The notes under the pieces are model-generated. The model searched no databases. It had not been told where the DNA came from and saw only the letters and a list, made by a program, of their open reading frames with translations. From NCBI GenBank assembly GCA_030591825.1, contig JAUVAG010000023.1, positions 1-8,913 of the forward strand: DNA of 8,913 bases, written 5' to 3'. Of this stretch, positions 1 through 7,114 are shown piece by piece. Numbering within the stretch: position 1 is the first letter of the stretch; each line of letters opens with the position of its first letter. A program made the position numbers and the translations under genes. Origin of the DNA: Dethiosulfatibacter sp. Its GTDB lineage: Bacteria > Bacillota > Clostridia > Tissierellales > Dethiosulfatibacteraceae.

Positions 1-63
1 AACACCAACGCTTCAAGGGGTTATGCATATTTTAACTTTCTTAAGCTGCAAGAAAGTAGCTAA
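1..63 (+). CDS. Possible 3' end of an unidentified upstream gene
   Basis: Read from base 1, the sequence is open for 20 codons to a TAA at 61-63 (ending ...FNFLKLQESS). The +2 frame is also open, to a TAA at 71-73 (ending ...CKKVAKLS). Either could be the tail of a gene that begins outside the window, and the strong terminator at 81-113 fits a gene ending here. I recognise neither tail, and the segment is too short to choose a frame by codon use. It may be non-coding, because the same bases form a long imperfect hairpin (21-81). Confidence 0.25.
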   Translation, partial: NTNASRGYAYFNFLKLQESS

Positions 64-81
64 GCTGAGTTAACTGCATAA
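21..81. repeat. Long imperfect inverted repeat abutting the terminator
   Basis: Nested complementary segments can fold into one bulged stem. TTATGCA (21-27) pairs with TGCATAA (75-81), TTAACT (32-37) with AGTTAA (68-73), CTTA (40-43) with TAAG (61-64), and GCTGC (45-49) with GTAGC (56-60, one G-U pair). The apical loop is AAGAAA. That is about 22 base pairs over 61 bases, directly followed by an intrinsic terminator. It could be the end of a structured RNA or leader, or chance structure in the 3' end of a gene. I do not recognise a known riboswitch or small-RNA family. Confidence 0.4.
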
Positions 82-113
82 AAACTCCATATACAAAACA
101 TATGGAGTTTTTT
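81..113 (+). terminator. Intrinsic terminator upstream of uvrC
   Basis: AAAACTCCATAT (81-92) pairs perfectly with ATATGGAGTTTT (100-111) over 12 bp around a 7-base loop, and the 3' arm runs into a T tract. The 5' A-run could also give some termination on the other strand. It closes whatever transcript enters from the left, so uvrC needs its own start signal or readthrough. The 3' arm is imperfectly repeated immediately downstream (114-128). Confidence 0.85.
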
Positions 114-156
114 CATATACGGAGTTTCAAGCACATAGTTTTTATCGGGAGAAAAA

Positions 157-2013
157 ATGTTTGATATAAAGGAAGAACTTAAGAAGATTCCGGTTAATCC
201 TGGAATCTATCTTATGAAAGATAAGAAGGATGAAATAATATATATAGGTAAGGCAAAAAATCTGAAGAAAAGGGTTAAGCAGTATTTCCAGTCGAGGAAT
301 CATGCTAGCAAAATTCAGAAGATGATTTCAAATATTGATTCCTTTGAATATATTATAACTGATTCTGAAATCGAAGCATTGATGCTTGAAGCCAATTTCA
401 TCAAGAAGCATAGACCGAAATACAATACAATGCTTATGGACGACAAGCAGTATCCATATATAAAGGTTACAGTAAATGAGAAATTCCCCAGGATTATGAA
501 GGTGAGGCAAATAAAGAAGGACGGCAGCAAATATTTCGGTCCTTATACAAGCTCCTATGCTGTAAAGCAGACAATAGAAAGCATAAGGAACATATTTAAG
601 ATAAGAAACTGCAGCCTTAAAATAGTTACAGGAAAAGAAAGTGCAAGACCCTGTCTCAACTATTATATAGAAAGATGCAAGGGACCCTGTATAGGCAAGA
701 TTGATAGTGCAGAGTACAAAGAATCAATAGACGAGGTTCTTCAACTCTTGAACGGAAGGGAAGACAAGCTTATAAATATTCTTGAAGAAAGGATGATGGA
801 AGCTTCCGAAAACCTCCAATTCGAACATGCCGCAGAATACAGAGACAGGATATCTGCCATAAGAAACCTTAGCGACAAGCAGAAAATCACAAATACTAAC
901 CTTAAGGATTTGGATGTCATAGGACTTGCAACGGGAGAGAGTGACGCAATAGTACAGATTTTCTTCATAAGAGGGGGAAAAGTCATAGGAAAGGAAGACT
1001 ATCTTATGACAAGAAACCTGGAGGACAGCACTTCTGATTTTGTATCCTCTTTTGTAAAACAGTACTACTCCGGTACTGTGTATATTCCAAAGGAAATATA
1101 TATTGAAACCGAAATACCTGACCAGGATCTCATTTCCAAATGGCTTGGAGAAAAAAGAGGCAGCAAGGTTGAACTTAAGATTCCCATTAAGGGAGAAAAA
1201 AGCATGCTAATGAAGATGGTCAAGAAGAATGCAGAAGAAAAGCTTGAAAAGGATATAGAGAAGATAAAGATAAGAAGAAAAGAAAACCAGGATGCCCTTG
1301 AAGAATTGACGGAGCTCATAGGTCTTGAAGATATACCTTTTAGGGTTGAGGGATATGATATATCCAATATTCAGGGAGTTGAAAATGTAGGTTCCATGGT
1401 GGTCCTTGAGGAAAGCGAGTTCAAGAAGAGCAGCTATAGAAGGTTCAGAATCAAGGAAGTAATTGGTCAAGACGATTATGGATCCATGGAGGAAATGCTT
1501 GAAAGAAGGATTAACAGGGGCCTCAAGGAAAGAAGCCTTATAGAGGAAAAGAAGGGTTTTGGAAAGTTCCCTGATCTCATACTTGTAGATGGAGGCAAGG
1601 GTCATGTGAACATAGTAAAGGAAGTTCTCAGGGACCATGGACTCAGGATACCAGTTGCAGGAATGGTAAAGGACGACAAGCATGCCACAAGGGGACTCAT
1701 TTATGAAAACAAGGAAATAATGCTTTTAAGAAATACCAAGCTCTACCGTCTTATAAGTTCAATACAGAACGAGGTTCATAGGTTTGCTATTAGCTATCAC
1801 AGGAACTTGCGGAAAAAGAATACCTTCAAGACTGTCCTGGACAATATTGAAGGTGTTGGTGAAAAAAGGAAGCTAGCACTAATTAAATATTTCGGCTCTG
1901 TTGAAGGTGTGAAAAAAGCATCCCTTGAGGACCTTGAGAAGGCACCGCTAATGAACAGTAAGACAGTAAAAAGCGTATTCGAATATTTTAACAAGGATGG
2001 TGAGGTCAAATGA
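157..2013 (+). CDS. uvrC: UvrABC system protein C (excinuclease subunit C)
   Basis: UvrC makes both incisions in nucleotide excision repair after UvrA/UvrB load on damaged DNA. The 618-residue length is normal for the family. The N-terminal GIY-YIG nuclease shows GIY at 16-18, YIG at 29-31, R39 and a likely metal-binding E78. Four cysteines (C152, C166, C174, C178) match the spacing of the iron-sulfur ligands described for UvrC proteins. A UVR UvrB-binding helix pair lies at about 200-236. The RNase H-like nuclease core shows D401 (GYDISN), D478 (LVDGGKGH) and H541 (EVHRFA). A helix-hairpin-helix DNA-binding tail spans about 560-612. The ATG at 157 follows GGGAG (147-151) by 5 bases. I see no convincing promoter between the upstream terminator and the start. 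The gene overlaps hprK by 4 bases. All catalytic residues are present and nothing suggests damage. Confidence 0.97.
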   Translation: MFDIKEELKKIPVNPGIYLMKDKKDEIIYIGKAKNLKKRVKQYFQSRNHASKIQKMISNIDSFEYIITDSEIEALMLEANFIKKHRPKYNTMLMDDKQYPYIKVTVNEKFPRIMKVRQIKKDGSKYFGPYTSSYAVKQTIESIRNIFKIRNCSLKIVTGKESARPCLNYYIERCKGPCIGKIDSAEYKESIDEVLQLLNGREDKLINILEERMMEASENLQFEHAAEYRDRISAIRNLSDKQKITNTNLKDLDVIGLATGESDAIVQIFFIRGGKVIGKEDYLMTRNLEDSTSDFVSSFVKQYYSGTVYIPKEIYIETEIPDQDLISKWLGEKRGSKVELKIPIKGEKSMLMKMVKKNAEEKLEKDIEKIKIRRKENQDALEELTELIGLEDIPFRVEGYDISNIQGVENVGSMVVLEESEFKKSSYRRFRIKEVIGQDDYGSMEEMLERRINRGLKERSLIEEKKGFGKFPDLILVDGGKGHVNIVKEVLRDHGLRIPVAGMVKDDKHATRGLIYENKEIMLLRNTKLYRLISSIQNEVHRFAISYHRNLRKKNTFKTVLDNIEGVGEKRKLALIKYFGSVEGVKKASLEDLEKAPLMNSKTVKSVFEYFNKDGEVK

Positions 2014-2933
2014 AATTGATTTCTATGAAGGAAATTGTAAAAGGAATGGATTTGGAAGTGATATATATGCCTGAAGCCAAGGACGCCCATGTCCATAACG
2101 GAGAACTTATAAGACCGGGACTTCAGCTGGCAGGTTATTTTGATATGTTCGGTTATGAAAGAATACAGATAATTGGAAGGACGGAATCGAATTATATAGA
2201 TACCCTTAGCGGAGGGATAAAGATAAACAGGCTGAATAAGATTTTCTCATATCCAATACCGGCTGTAATAGTATGTTCTGGAAGAGAAGTTGATCCTGCC
2301 ATGTTGTATTGTGCAAAAAAACACGGAAGGGCTCTACTGCGTACGCAAGACAGAACAACCAAGCTTATTAGGGACCTGGGAATTTTTCTTGAGGAGAAGT
2401 TATCTCCCGAAAAGACCATTCACGGAGTTTTTATGGAGGTATATGGAGTTGGAGTGCTCATAAGAGGAAAAAGTGGAATAGGTAAGAGTGAAACAGCACT
2501 GGAGCTTATCAAGAAGGGTCACAGGCTTGTTGCCGACGACGCTGTAATAATGAGGATGATAGATAACAGCATTGAATGCACCTCTCCTCCATTGACAAGG
2601 CATTTATTGGAAATAAGAGGTGTTGGAATCATAGATATAAAATATATGTATGGTGTAGGTTCTGTAAAGATAAATCAGAAGCTTGGACTCATTTTGGATC
2701 TTGAAGAATGGGGGGACAAGCAGGTATATGACAGACTAGGTTTTGACAGTGAATATGAGGATGTATTTGGAGTCAGTATTCCTAAATCTAAAATACCAGT
2801 AAGGATAGGAAGAAACACTTCAATGATAGTGGAGGTTGCAGCAATGAATTTAAGACAGAAACTTCTGGGTTATTCAATAGAAGAGGAATATAATAAAAGG
2901 TTTATGGATAATATTAACAGCGAGGAAGTATAA
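2010..2933 (+). CDS. hprK: Bifunctional HPr(Ser) kinase/phosphorylase
   Basis: The enzyme phosphorylates HPr of the sugar phosphotransferase system on a serine and also removes that phosphate, the sensor step of carbon catabolite repression in low-GC Gram-positives. The 307 residues have the standard two-part layout. The N-terminal domain spans about 1-130. The C-terminal catalytic domain has IHGVFMEVYG (137-146, H138), a P-loop GKSGIGKS (153-160), VADD (174-177) and the family signature EIRGVGIIDI (201-210). A conserved segment follows at 263-280 (PVRIGRN...EVAAMN). Families I recall usually have VRPGRN there, so I266 replaces a proline. The ATG at 2010 overlaps the uvrC stop (ATGA) and follows GGTGAGG (1999-2005), which suggests translational coupling. 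A Met at codon 6 has no comparable ribosome site. No clear terminator follows. The usual clostridial followers I recall (murB, rapZ, yvcK, whiA) are absent here. Confidence 0.96.
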   Translation: MKLISMKEIVKGMDLEVIYMPEAKDAHVHNGELIRPGLQLAGYFDMFGYERIQIIGRTESNYIDTLSGGIKINRLNKIFSYPIPAVIVCSGREVDPAMLYCAKKHGRALLRTQDRTTKLIRDLGIFLEEKLSPEKTIHGVFMEVYGVGVLIRGKSGIGKSETALELIKKGHRLVADDAVIMRMIDNSIECTSPPLTRHLLEIRGVGIIDIKYMYGVGSVKINQKLGLILDLEEWGDKQVYDRLGFDSEYEDVFGVSIPKSKIPVRIGRNTSMIVEVAAMNLRQKLLGYSIEEEYNKRFMDNINSEEV

Positions 2934-2958
2934 GCAGATTCCACGTATGAATTATAGA

Positions 2959-2993
2959 AGGAATTGTTACACTAAAATTAGTGAATTGTTCCT
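2959..2993. repeat. Inverted repeat with flanking direct repeats after hprK
   Basis: CACTAA (2970-2975) and TTAGTG (2978-2983) are complementary across 2 bases. Outside them AGGAA (2959-2963) can pair with TTCCT (2989-2993). The octamer GAATTGTT also occurs twice as a direct repeat 22 bp apart (2961-2968 and 2983-2990). It lies about 26-60 bases beyond the hprK stop. It could be an mRNA 3' stem-loop or a protein-binding site. There is no T tract after it, so I do not call it an intrinsic terminator. Confidence 0.35.
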
Positions 2994-3022
2994 AATATTA
3001 TATGGATTGTATTTAAAACGTG

Positions 3023-3049
3023 AACGTTGCTCTTAGTTGTATAAACGTT
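3023..3049. repeat. Two AACGTT palindromes 21 bp apart
   Basis: AACGTT occurs at 3023-3028 and 3044-3049, two helical turns apart, and a third time at 3348-3353, 11 bp before the nifJ -35 hexamer. Such a hexamer should be rare in DNA this AT-rich. They may be half-sites for an unknown regulator; no family is assigned. Confidence 0.25.
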
Positions 3050-3364
3050 AAATGGAACCAGTGTATTTTTTAACAGTAGGAATTTCAAAAAGTGAACAAT
3101 TTGAAAGGTGATTTCCGTTCCTTGCATGGCGGACAAATTTCCAGGAAAACAATTACAACGCGTAATTAATTTAAAACATAAAATTCGGTTTTAAATAAAT
3201 AAAATGCAAAAAAAACTTAATTTTTCTTTTAAAAAGTCAATAGACTTGATATTCTTTATAAGAACATATTGCAGGCAGAAACTTGTTAACTTGCTTAAAT
3301 AAGTATTTTTAGACCTTGCGGAATAATCAAAGGAAGAAAATATAAAAAACGTTATGTTTTTCTA

Positions 3365-3393
3365 TTGACGATTAGTACTGCGCATATTATACT
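3365..3393 (+). promoter_or_regulatory. nifJ promoter (housekeeping sigma type)
   Basis: TTGACG (3365-3370) and TATACT (3388-3393) are separated by 17 bp, each one base from the -35 and -10 consensus. A start around 3400 would leave a 5' leader of roughly 48 bases before the nifJ ATG. This is strong enough for the high expression expected of PFOR in an anaerobe. Confidence 0.85.
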
Positions 3394-3414
3394 TAGTTGT
3401 AACTGTTCTGCATA

Positions 3415-3424
3415 TTGTATACAA
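3415..3424. promoter_or_regulatory. Perfect palindrome TTGTATACAA in the nifJ leader
   Basis: The 10-bp sequence is its own reverse complement. It lies about 15-25 bases after the predicted transcription start and 8 bases before the nifJ ribosome binding site. That position suits a repressor operator. The core resembles operators of GntR/FadR-type regulators in general form. The only regulator gene nearby is the IclR-family gene downstream, and no link is shown by sequence. Confidence 0.4.
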
Positions 3425-3447
3425 GATAACCAAGGAGGTTAGTTTAA

Positions 3448-6400
3448 ATGGCAAAATCAATGAGAACTATGGATGGAAATACGGCAGCAGCTTATGTTTC
3501 CTATGCATTCACTGACGTAGCAGCAATCTACCCTATTACTCCGTCATCACCGATGGCTGAGCACGTAGACGATTGGGCTGCAAACGGACAAAAAAATCTA
3601 TTCGGACAAGAAGTAAAGGTGACTGAATTACAGTCAGAGGGTGGAGCTTCAGGAGCCGTTCACGGTGCACTGGCTACAGGAGCCCTAACAACAACATTTA
3701 CAGCATCACAGGGATTATTACTTATGATTCCAAACATGTACAAGATAGCTGGTGAATTATTGCCGGGTGTTTTCCATGTTAGTGCCAGAGCTATAGCAAG
3801 TCATGCATTGTCAATATTCGGAGATCACTCTGATGTTATGGCTGCAAGACAAACTGGATTTGCATTCCTGGCTTCAGGAAGCGTTCAGGAAGTTATGGAC
3901 CTTGCAGGTGTTGCACATCTTACTGCAATCAATTCAAGAGTACCTTTCGTACATTTCTTTGACGGATTCAGAACTTCACATGAAATTCAAAAAATCGAAG
4001 TAATAGATTATAGTGAATTTGAAAAACTGCTTGACTTTGAAGCTGTTCAGGCATTCAGAGACAGAGCATTGAACCCAGAGCACCCTGTAACTAGAGGTAC
4101 TGCTCAAAACCCGGATATCTTCTTCCAGGCAAGAGAAGCATCTAACGGTTTCTATGAGAATCTACCAGAAAAAGTGGCGGGATACATGGAAGACATAAGC
4201 AAGGTGACAGGAAGAACTTACAAGCCTTTTAATTATTATGGAGCTCCAGATGCGGACAGAGTAATAATTGCAATGGGATCAGTAACTGAAACAATAGAAG
4301 AAACTATCGATTATTTAATAGCTAAGGGAGAAAAAGTCGGTGTTGTTAAAGTACACCTTTACAGACCTTTCTCAGAGAAATATTTCTTCGATGTACTTCC
4401 AAAGACAGCTAAGAAAATTTCTGTACTTGATAGAACAAAAGAGCCTGGTTCACTTGGCGAGCCTCTTTACCTTGATATTAAGTCAATGTTTTATGACAAG
4501 GAAGACAAGCCATTAATCGTAGGCGGAATATATGGACTTGGATCAAAGGATACACTTCCTTCACATATCAAGACTGTATTTGAGAATCTTTCTGCAAACG
4601 AGCCAAAAGACGGGTTCACACTAGGTATAGTTGATGATGTAACTTTTAGATCACTTCCACTTGGAGAGCCTATCGATGTTGCTTCTAAAGGAACTATCAG
4701 CTGTAAATTCTGGGGTCTTGGTTCAGACGGTACAGTTGGAGCAAATAAAAACGCAATAAAAATAATCGGTGACAATACTGATAAGTATGCACAAGGTTAT
4801 TTCTCATATGACTCTAAAAAATCTGGTGGTGTAACTGCTTCTCACTTGAGATTCGGTGATGCTCCTATCAGATCTACATATCTTATAAATAAAGCTGACT
4901 TCATATCTTGTGCTCAGCAGTCTTATGTTGATAAGTATGACCTTCTAAAAGGTATCAAGAAAGGTGGAACTTTCCTTCTTAATACTCTATGGTCTGCAAA
5001 AGAGATTGAAGCTAATCTTCCAGGTGAACTTAAGAAGGCTATTGCTGAGAATGATGTTAAGTTCTATACAATAAATGCAACTAAAATTGCTGAAGATATC
5101 GGACTTGGAAATAGAACAAACATGGTAATGCAGTCTGCATTCTTTAAGCTTTCAGGAGTAATTCCGATAGAGGAAGCTACTGGATACCTTAACAAGGCAA
5201 TTGAAAAATCATACGGTAAAAAAGGTCAAAAAATTGTAAAAATGAACGAAGAGGCTGTTAAGCAGGGAATAACTGAACTAGTTAAAATAGAAGTTCCTGC
5301 TGCTTGGATTAATGCAGAAGCAACAGTTGTAGCTGTAGACGATTCAGATAAGCCGGCATTTATCACTGAAATACTTGAGCCTATAAACAGACAAGACGGA
5401 GACGATATTCCAGTAAGTAAGTTCGTAGGAAGAGAAGACGGTACATTCCCACAGGGAACTGCTGCTTATGAGAAAAGAGGTATAGCTGTAAACGTACCTG
5501 AATGGCAAATGGACAATTGTATTCAATGTAACCAGTGTGCATTCGTATGTCCACACGCTGTTATAAGACCATTCCTTCTTAGTGAAGAAGAAAAGGCTAA
5601 TGCGCCTGAGACTTTTGAAACTATAGATGCAAAAGGTAAAGGATTTGAAGGACTTCAATACAAAATTCAAATATCTTCACTTGACTGTACAGGATGTGGA
5701 AACTGCGTAGACATCTGTCCTTCTAAGAATAAAGCAATTGTAATGAAACCTATCGGAACCCAAACTGAAAAAGAAGTTCCAAACTGGGATTATGCAATTA
5801 AGAATGTAACTATAAAAGATAATATTATGGATAAAAAATCTGTAAAGGGAAGTCAGTTTGCAATGCCTTATCTTGAGTTCTCAGGAGCTTGTGCAGGATG
5901 TGGAGAAACTCCTTATGCCAAGGCTGTAACTCAACTTTACGGAGATAGAATGATAATTGCCAATGCTACTGGATGTTCTTCAATCTGGGGTGGATCTGCT
6001 CCTTCTACAGTTTACTGCCAGGATGCACAAGGCAAAGGACCAGCATGGGCTAACTCACTGTTTGAAGACAATGCCGAGTATGGATACGGAATGGCTATGG
6101 GCGTTAAGCAAATGAGAGACAACATCAAGGTTAACATGGAAACTCTTATGGCTAAAGAAATCTTTAGTGCTGAAATCAAAGAAGCATTCAAGGTTTGGAT
6201 AGACACTATGGAAAATGGAGAAGCTTCTAAAGCTGCTTCTGCAGAAGTTCTTGAACTTCTTCAAAAACTTACTCCATGTGATGATTGTAAGAAATCAGTT
6301 CAAAATATACTTGACAGAAAAGATTATCTAATCAAGAAATCTGTATGGATTTTTGGTGGAGACGGATGGTCTTATGATATAGGATACGGTGGACTTGACC

Positions 6401-6990
6401 ATGTTCTTGCAAGTGGAGAAGATGTAAATGTACTTGTATTCGATACAGAGGTTTACTCAAACACTGGTGGACAGTCTTCTAAAGCTACTCCAACTGCAGC
6501 AGTTGCTAAGTTTGCTGCAGCAGGAAAGGATATCAAGAAGAAAGATCTTGGTATGATTGCGGCAACTTATGGTTATGTATATGTAGCTCAGGTTGCTATG
6601 GGAGCAAACAAGAACCAGTTCATGAAAGCATTGGTTGAAGCTGAAAGCTACAAAGGACCTTCACTAATTATGGCTTACGCTCCATGTGTAAACCATGGAA
6701 TAAAAGCTGGAATGGGCAAAACTCAAACAAAAGAAAAAGATGCTGTTGAAGCAGGTTACTGGCACCTTTACAGGTTCAATCCTCTTCTTAGAGAAGAAGG
6801 AAAGAATCCTTTCGTTCTTGATTCTAAAGAGCCTACTGCATCATTCAGAGAATACCTTGAAAGCGAAGTAAGATATACTTCACTTCAAATGCAATTCCCT
6901 GAAATAGCTGATAAACTTTTCGCTAAGGCAGAAAATGATGCCAATGAAAGATATGAAAGCTACAAAAGAATGGCAGAAATGAAGTACTAA
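3448..6990 (+). CDS. nifJ: Pyruvate:ferredoxin (flavodoxin) oxidoreductase, single-chain
   Basis: PFOR oxidatively decarboxylates pyruvate with CoA to acetyl-CoA and CO2, passing electrons to ferredoxin in the cytoplasm. The 1180 residues match the fused homodimeric form. The pyruvate-binding N-domain has T31 (YPITPSSP), E64 and R114, at the same numbers as the Desulfovibrio africanus enzyme. An EKR-type stretch lies around 415-440 and a gamma-like domain follows. The ferredoxin domain carries two CxxCxxCxxxCP clusters (C691/694/697/701 and C747/750/753/757). The proximal cluster ligands are C815, C818, C843 and C1080. The thiamine diphosphate motif runs from GDG (971-973) to YSNTGGQ (N1005). 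It lacks the C-terminal extension of the longer Desulfovibrio protein. The ATG follows AAGGAGG (3432-3438) by 9 bases. Leucine codons change from mixed to mostly CTT after about 4340. The gene is monocistronic, with its own promoter and terminator. Confidence 0.98.
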   Translation: MAKSMRTMDGNTAAAYVSYAFTDVAAIYPITPSSPMAEHVDDWAANGQKNLFGQEVKVTELQSEGGASGAVHGALATGALTTTFTASQGLLLMIPNMYKIAGELLPGVFHVSARAIASHALSIFGDHSDVMAARQTGFAFLASGSVQEVMDLAGVAHLTAINSRVPFVHFFDGFRTSHEIQKIEVIDYSEFEKLLDFEAVQAFRDRALNPEHPVTRGTAQNPDIFFQAREASNGFYENLPEKVAGYMEDISKVTGRTYKPFNYYGAPDADRVIIAMGSVTETIEETIDYLIAKGEKVGVVKVHLYRPFSEKYFFDVLPKTAKKISVLDRTKEPGSLGEPLYLDIKSMFYDKEDKPLIVGGIYGLGSKDTLPSHIKTVFENLSANEPKDGFTLGIVDDVTFRSLPLGEPIDVASKGTISCKFWGLGSDGTVGANKNAIKIIGDNTDKYAQGYFSYDSKKSGGVTASHLRFGDAPIRSTYLINKADFISCAQQSYVDKYDLLKGIKKGGTFLLNTLWSAKEIEANLPGELKKAIAENDVKFYTINATKIAEDIGLGNRTNMVMQSAFFKLSGVIPIEEATGYLNKAIEKSYGKKGQKIVKMNEEAVKQGITELVKIEVPAAWINAEATVVAVDDSDKPAFITEILEPINRQDGDDIPVSKFVGREDGTFPQGTAAYEKRGIAVNVPEWQMDNCIQCNQCAFVCPHAVIRPFLLSEEEKANAPETFETIDAKGKGFEGLQYKIQISSLDCTGCGNCVDICPSKNKAIVMKPIGTQTEKEVPNWDYAIKNVTIKDNIMDKKSVKGSQFAMPYLEFSGACAGCGETPYAKAVTQLYGDRMIIANATGCSSIWGGSAPSTVYCQDAQGKGPAWANSLFEDNAEYGYGMAMGVKQMRDNIKVNMETLMAKEIFSAEIKEAFKVWIDTMENGEASKAASAEVLELLQKLTPCDDCKKSVQNILDRKDYLIKKSVWIFGGDGWSYDIGYGGLDHVLASGEDVNVLVFDTEVYSNTGGQSSKATPTAAVAKFAAAGKDIKKKDLGMIAATYGYVYVAQVAMGANKNQFMKALVEAESYKGPSLIMAYAPCVNHGIKAGMGKTQTKEKDAVEAGYWHLYRFNPLLREEGKNPFVLDSKEPTASFREYLESEVRYTSLQMQFPEIADKLFAKAENDANERYESYKRMAEMKY

Positions 6991-7001
6991 GAAATGATAT
7001 G

Positions 7002-7031
7002 AAAATCCCGGCTTTTAGCCGGGATTTTTTT
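7002..7031 (+). terminator. Intrinsic terminator after nifJ
   Basis: AAAATCCCGGC (7002-7012) pairs with GCCGGGATTTT (7018-7028) over 11 bp around the loop TTTTA, followed by more T residues. It starts 11 bases after the nifJ stop and separates nifJ from the iclR promoter. Confidence 0.93.
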
Positions 7032-7039
7032 AGAATTTA

Positions 7040-7068
7040 TTGCTTTATATTTTTTTCTATGGTATCAT
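7040..7068 (+). promoter_or_regulatory. Promoter of the IclR-family gene
   Basis: TTGCTT (7040-7045) and TATCAT (7063-7068) are 17 bp apart, giving a start near 7075 and a leader of about 40 bases. The -10 hexamer is inside the left arm of an inverted repeat. A TTG that could be read as a start at 7040 is in fact the -35 hexamer. Confidence 0.65.
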
Positions 7069-7094
7069 GTATGTACCACGATATGGAATGATAC
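7062..7094. promoter_or_regulatory. Candidate operator GTATCAT...ATGATAC over the iclR -10
   Basis: GTATCAT (7062-7068) and ATGATAC (7088-7094) are perfect 7-bp inverted arms, 26 bp centre to centre. The left arm covers the -10 hexamer. A second pair, TGGTA/TACCA, frames 7060-7078. IclR-family proteins commonly control their own genes, so this is a reasonable autoregulatory site, though only by position. Confidence 0.4.
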
Positions 7095-7114
7095 ATCACA
7101 ATATAGGAGATACT

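Larger units (their letters stand above)
2934..3447. other. 514-bp AT-rich gap between hprK and nifJ
   Basis: I find no gene here. The longest plus-strand ATG frames I noted are 29 codons (2947-3036) and 19 codons (from 3052), and neither has a ribosome binding site. The gap holds several short inverted repeats: CACTAA/TTAGTG (2970-2983), TTTCAAA/TTTGAAA (3083-3106), AATTAC/GTAATT (3151-3167), TTTCCAGGAAA (3138-3148), ATTTAAAAC/GTTTTAAAT (3169-3196), AAGTC/GACTT (3234-3247) and AAAAAC/GTTTTT (3345-3361). None has the GC-rich stem plus T tract of a strong terminator, so the end of the uvrC-hprK transcript is unclear. The nifJ promoter is at the right end. I did not recognise a riboswitch. Confidence 0.6.

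Noticed and set aside
1..30. Slight resemblance of the first bases to an integron attC end, or to a tRNA ending in CCA
   Set aside because: The match is a few bases at the window edge with no second attC end or tRNA body visible. It cannot be supported.
1207..1683. A 158-codon open frame on the minus strand inside uvrC, and other antisense frames over uvrC, hprK, nifJ and iclR
   Set aside because: They lie opposite genes with clear family motifs, have atypical composition and lack ribosome sites. They are by-products of codon bias in the real genes.
2947..3036. A 29-codon ATG frame after hprK
   Set aside because: No ribosome binding site, cysteine/arginine-rich ordinary sequence with no recognisable pattern, and no promoter just upstream.
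3039..3054. Possible CcpA cre site around the second AACGTT
   Set aside because: The CG core and flanking A residues fit, but several defined positions of the cre consensus fail, including the terminal CA. Proximity to hprK is not evidence.
3169..3230. AT-only hairpin (ATTTAAAAC/GTTTTAAAT) and A/T runs as a terminator for uvrC-hprK
   Set aside because: The stem has one G-C pair, no T tract directly follows, and such structures are expected by chance in this AT-rich stretch.
3283..3302. TTGTTAA followed by TTAAATAA, resembling a Rex (NADH-sensing) operator upstream of nifJ
   Set aside because: Only one half matches TTGTTAA well, the spacing and second half are off, and it is about 75 bp upstream of the -35. 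Rex control of nifJ would be sensible biologically, but the match is too weak to call.
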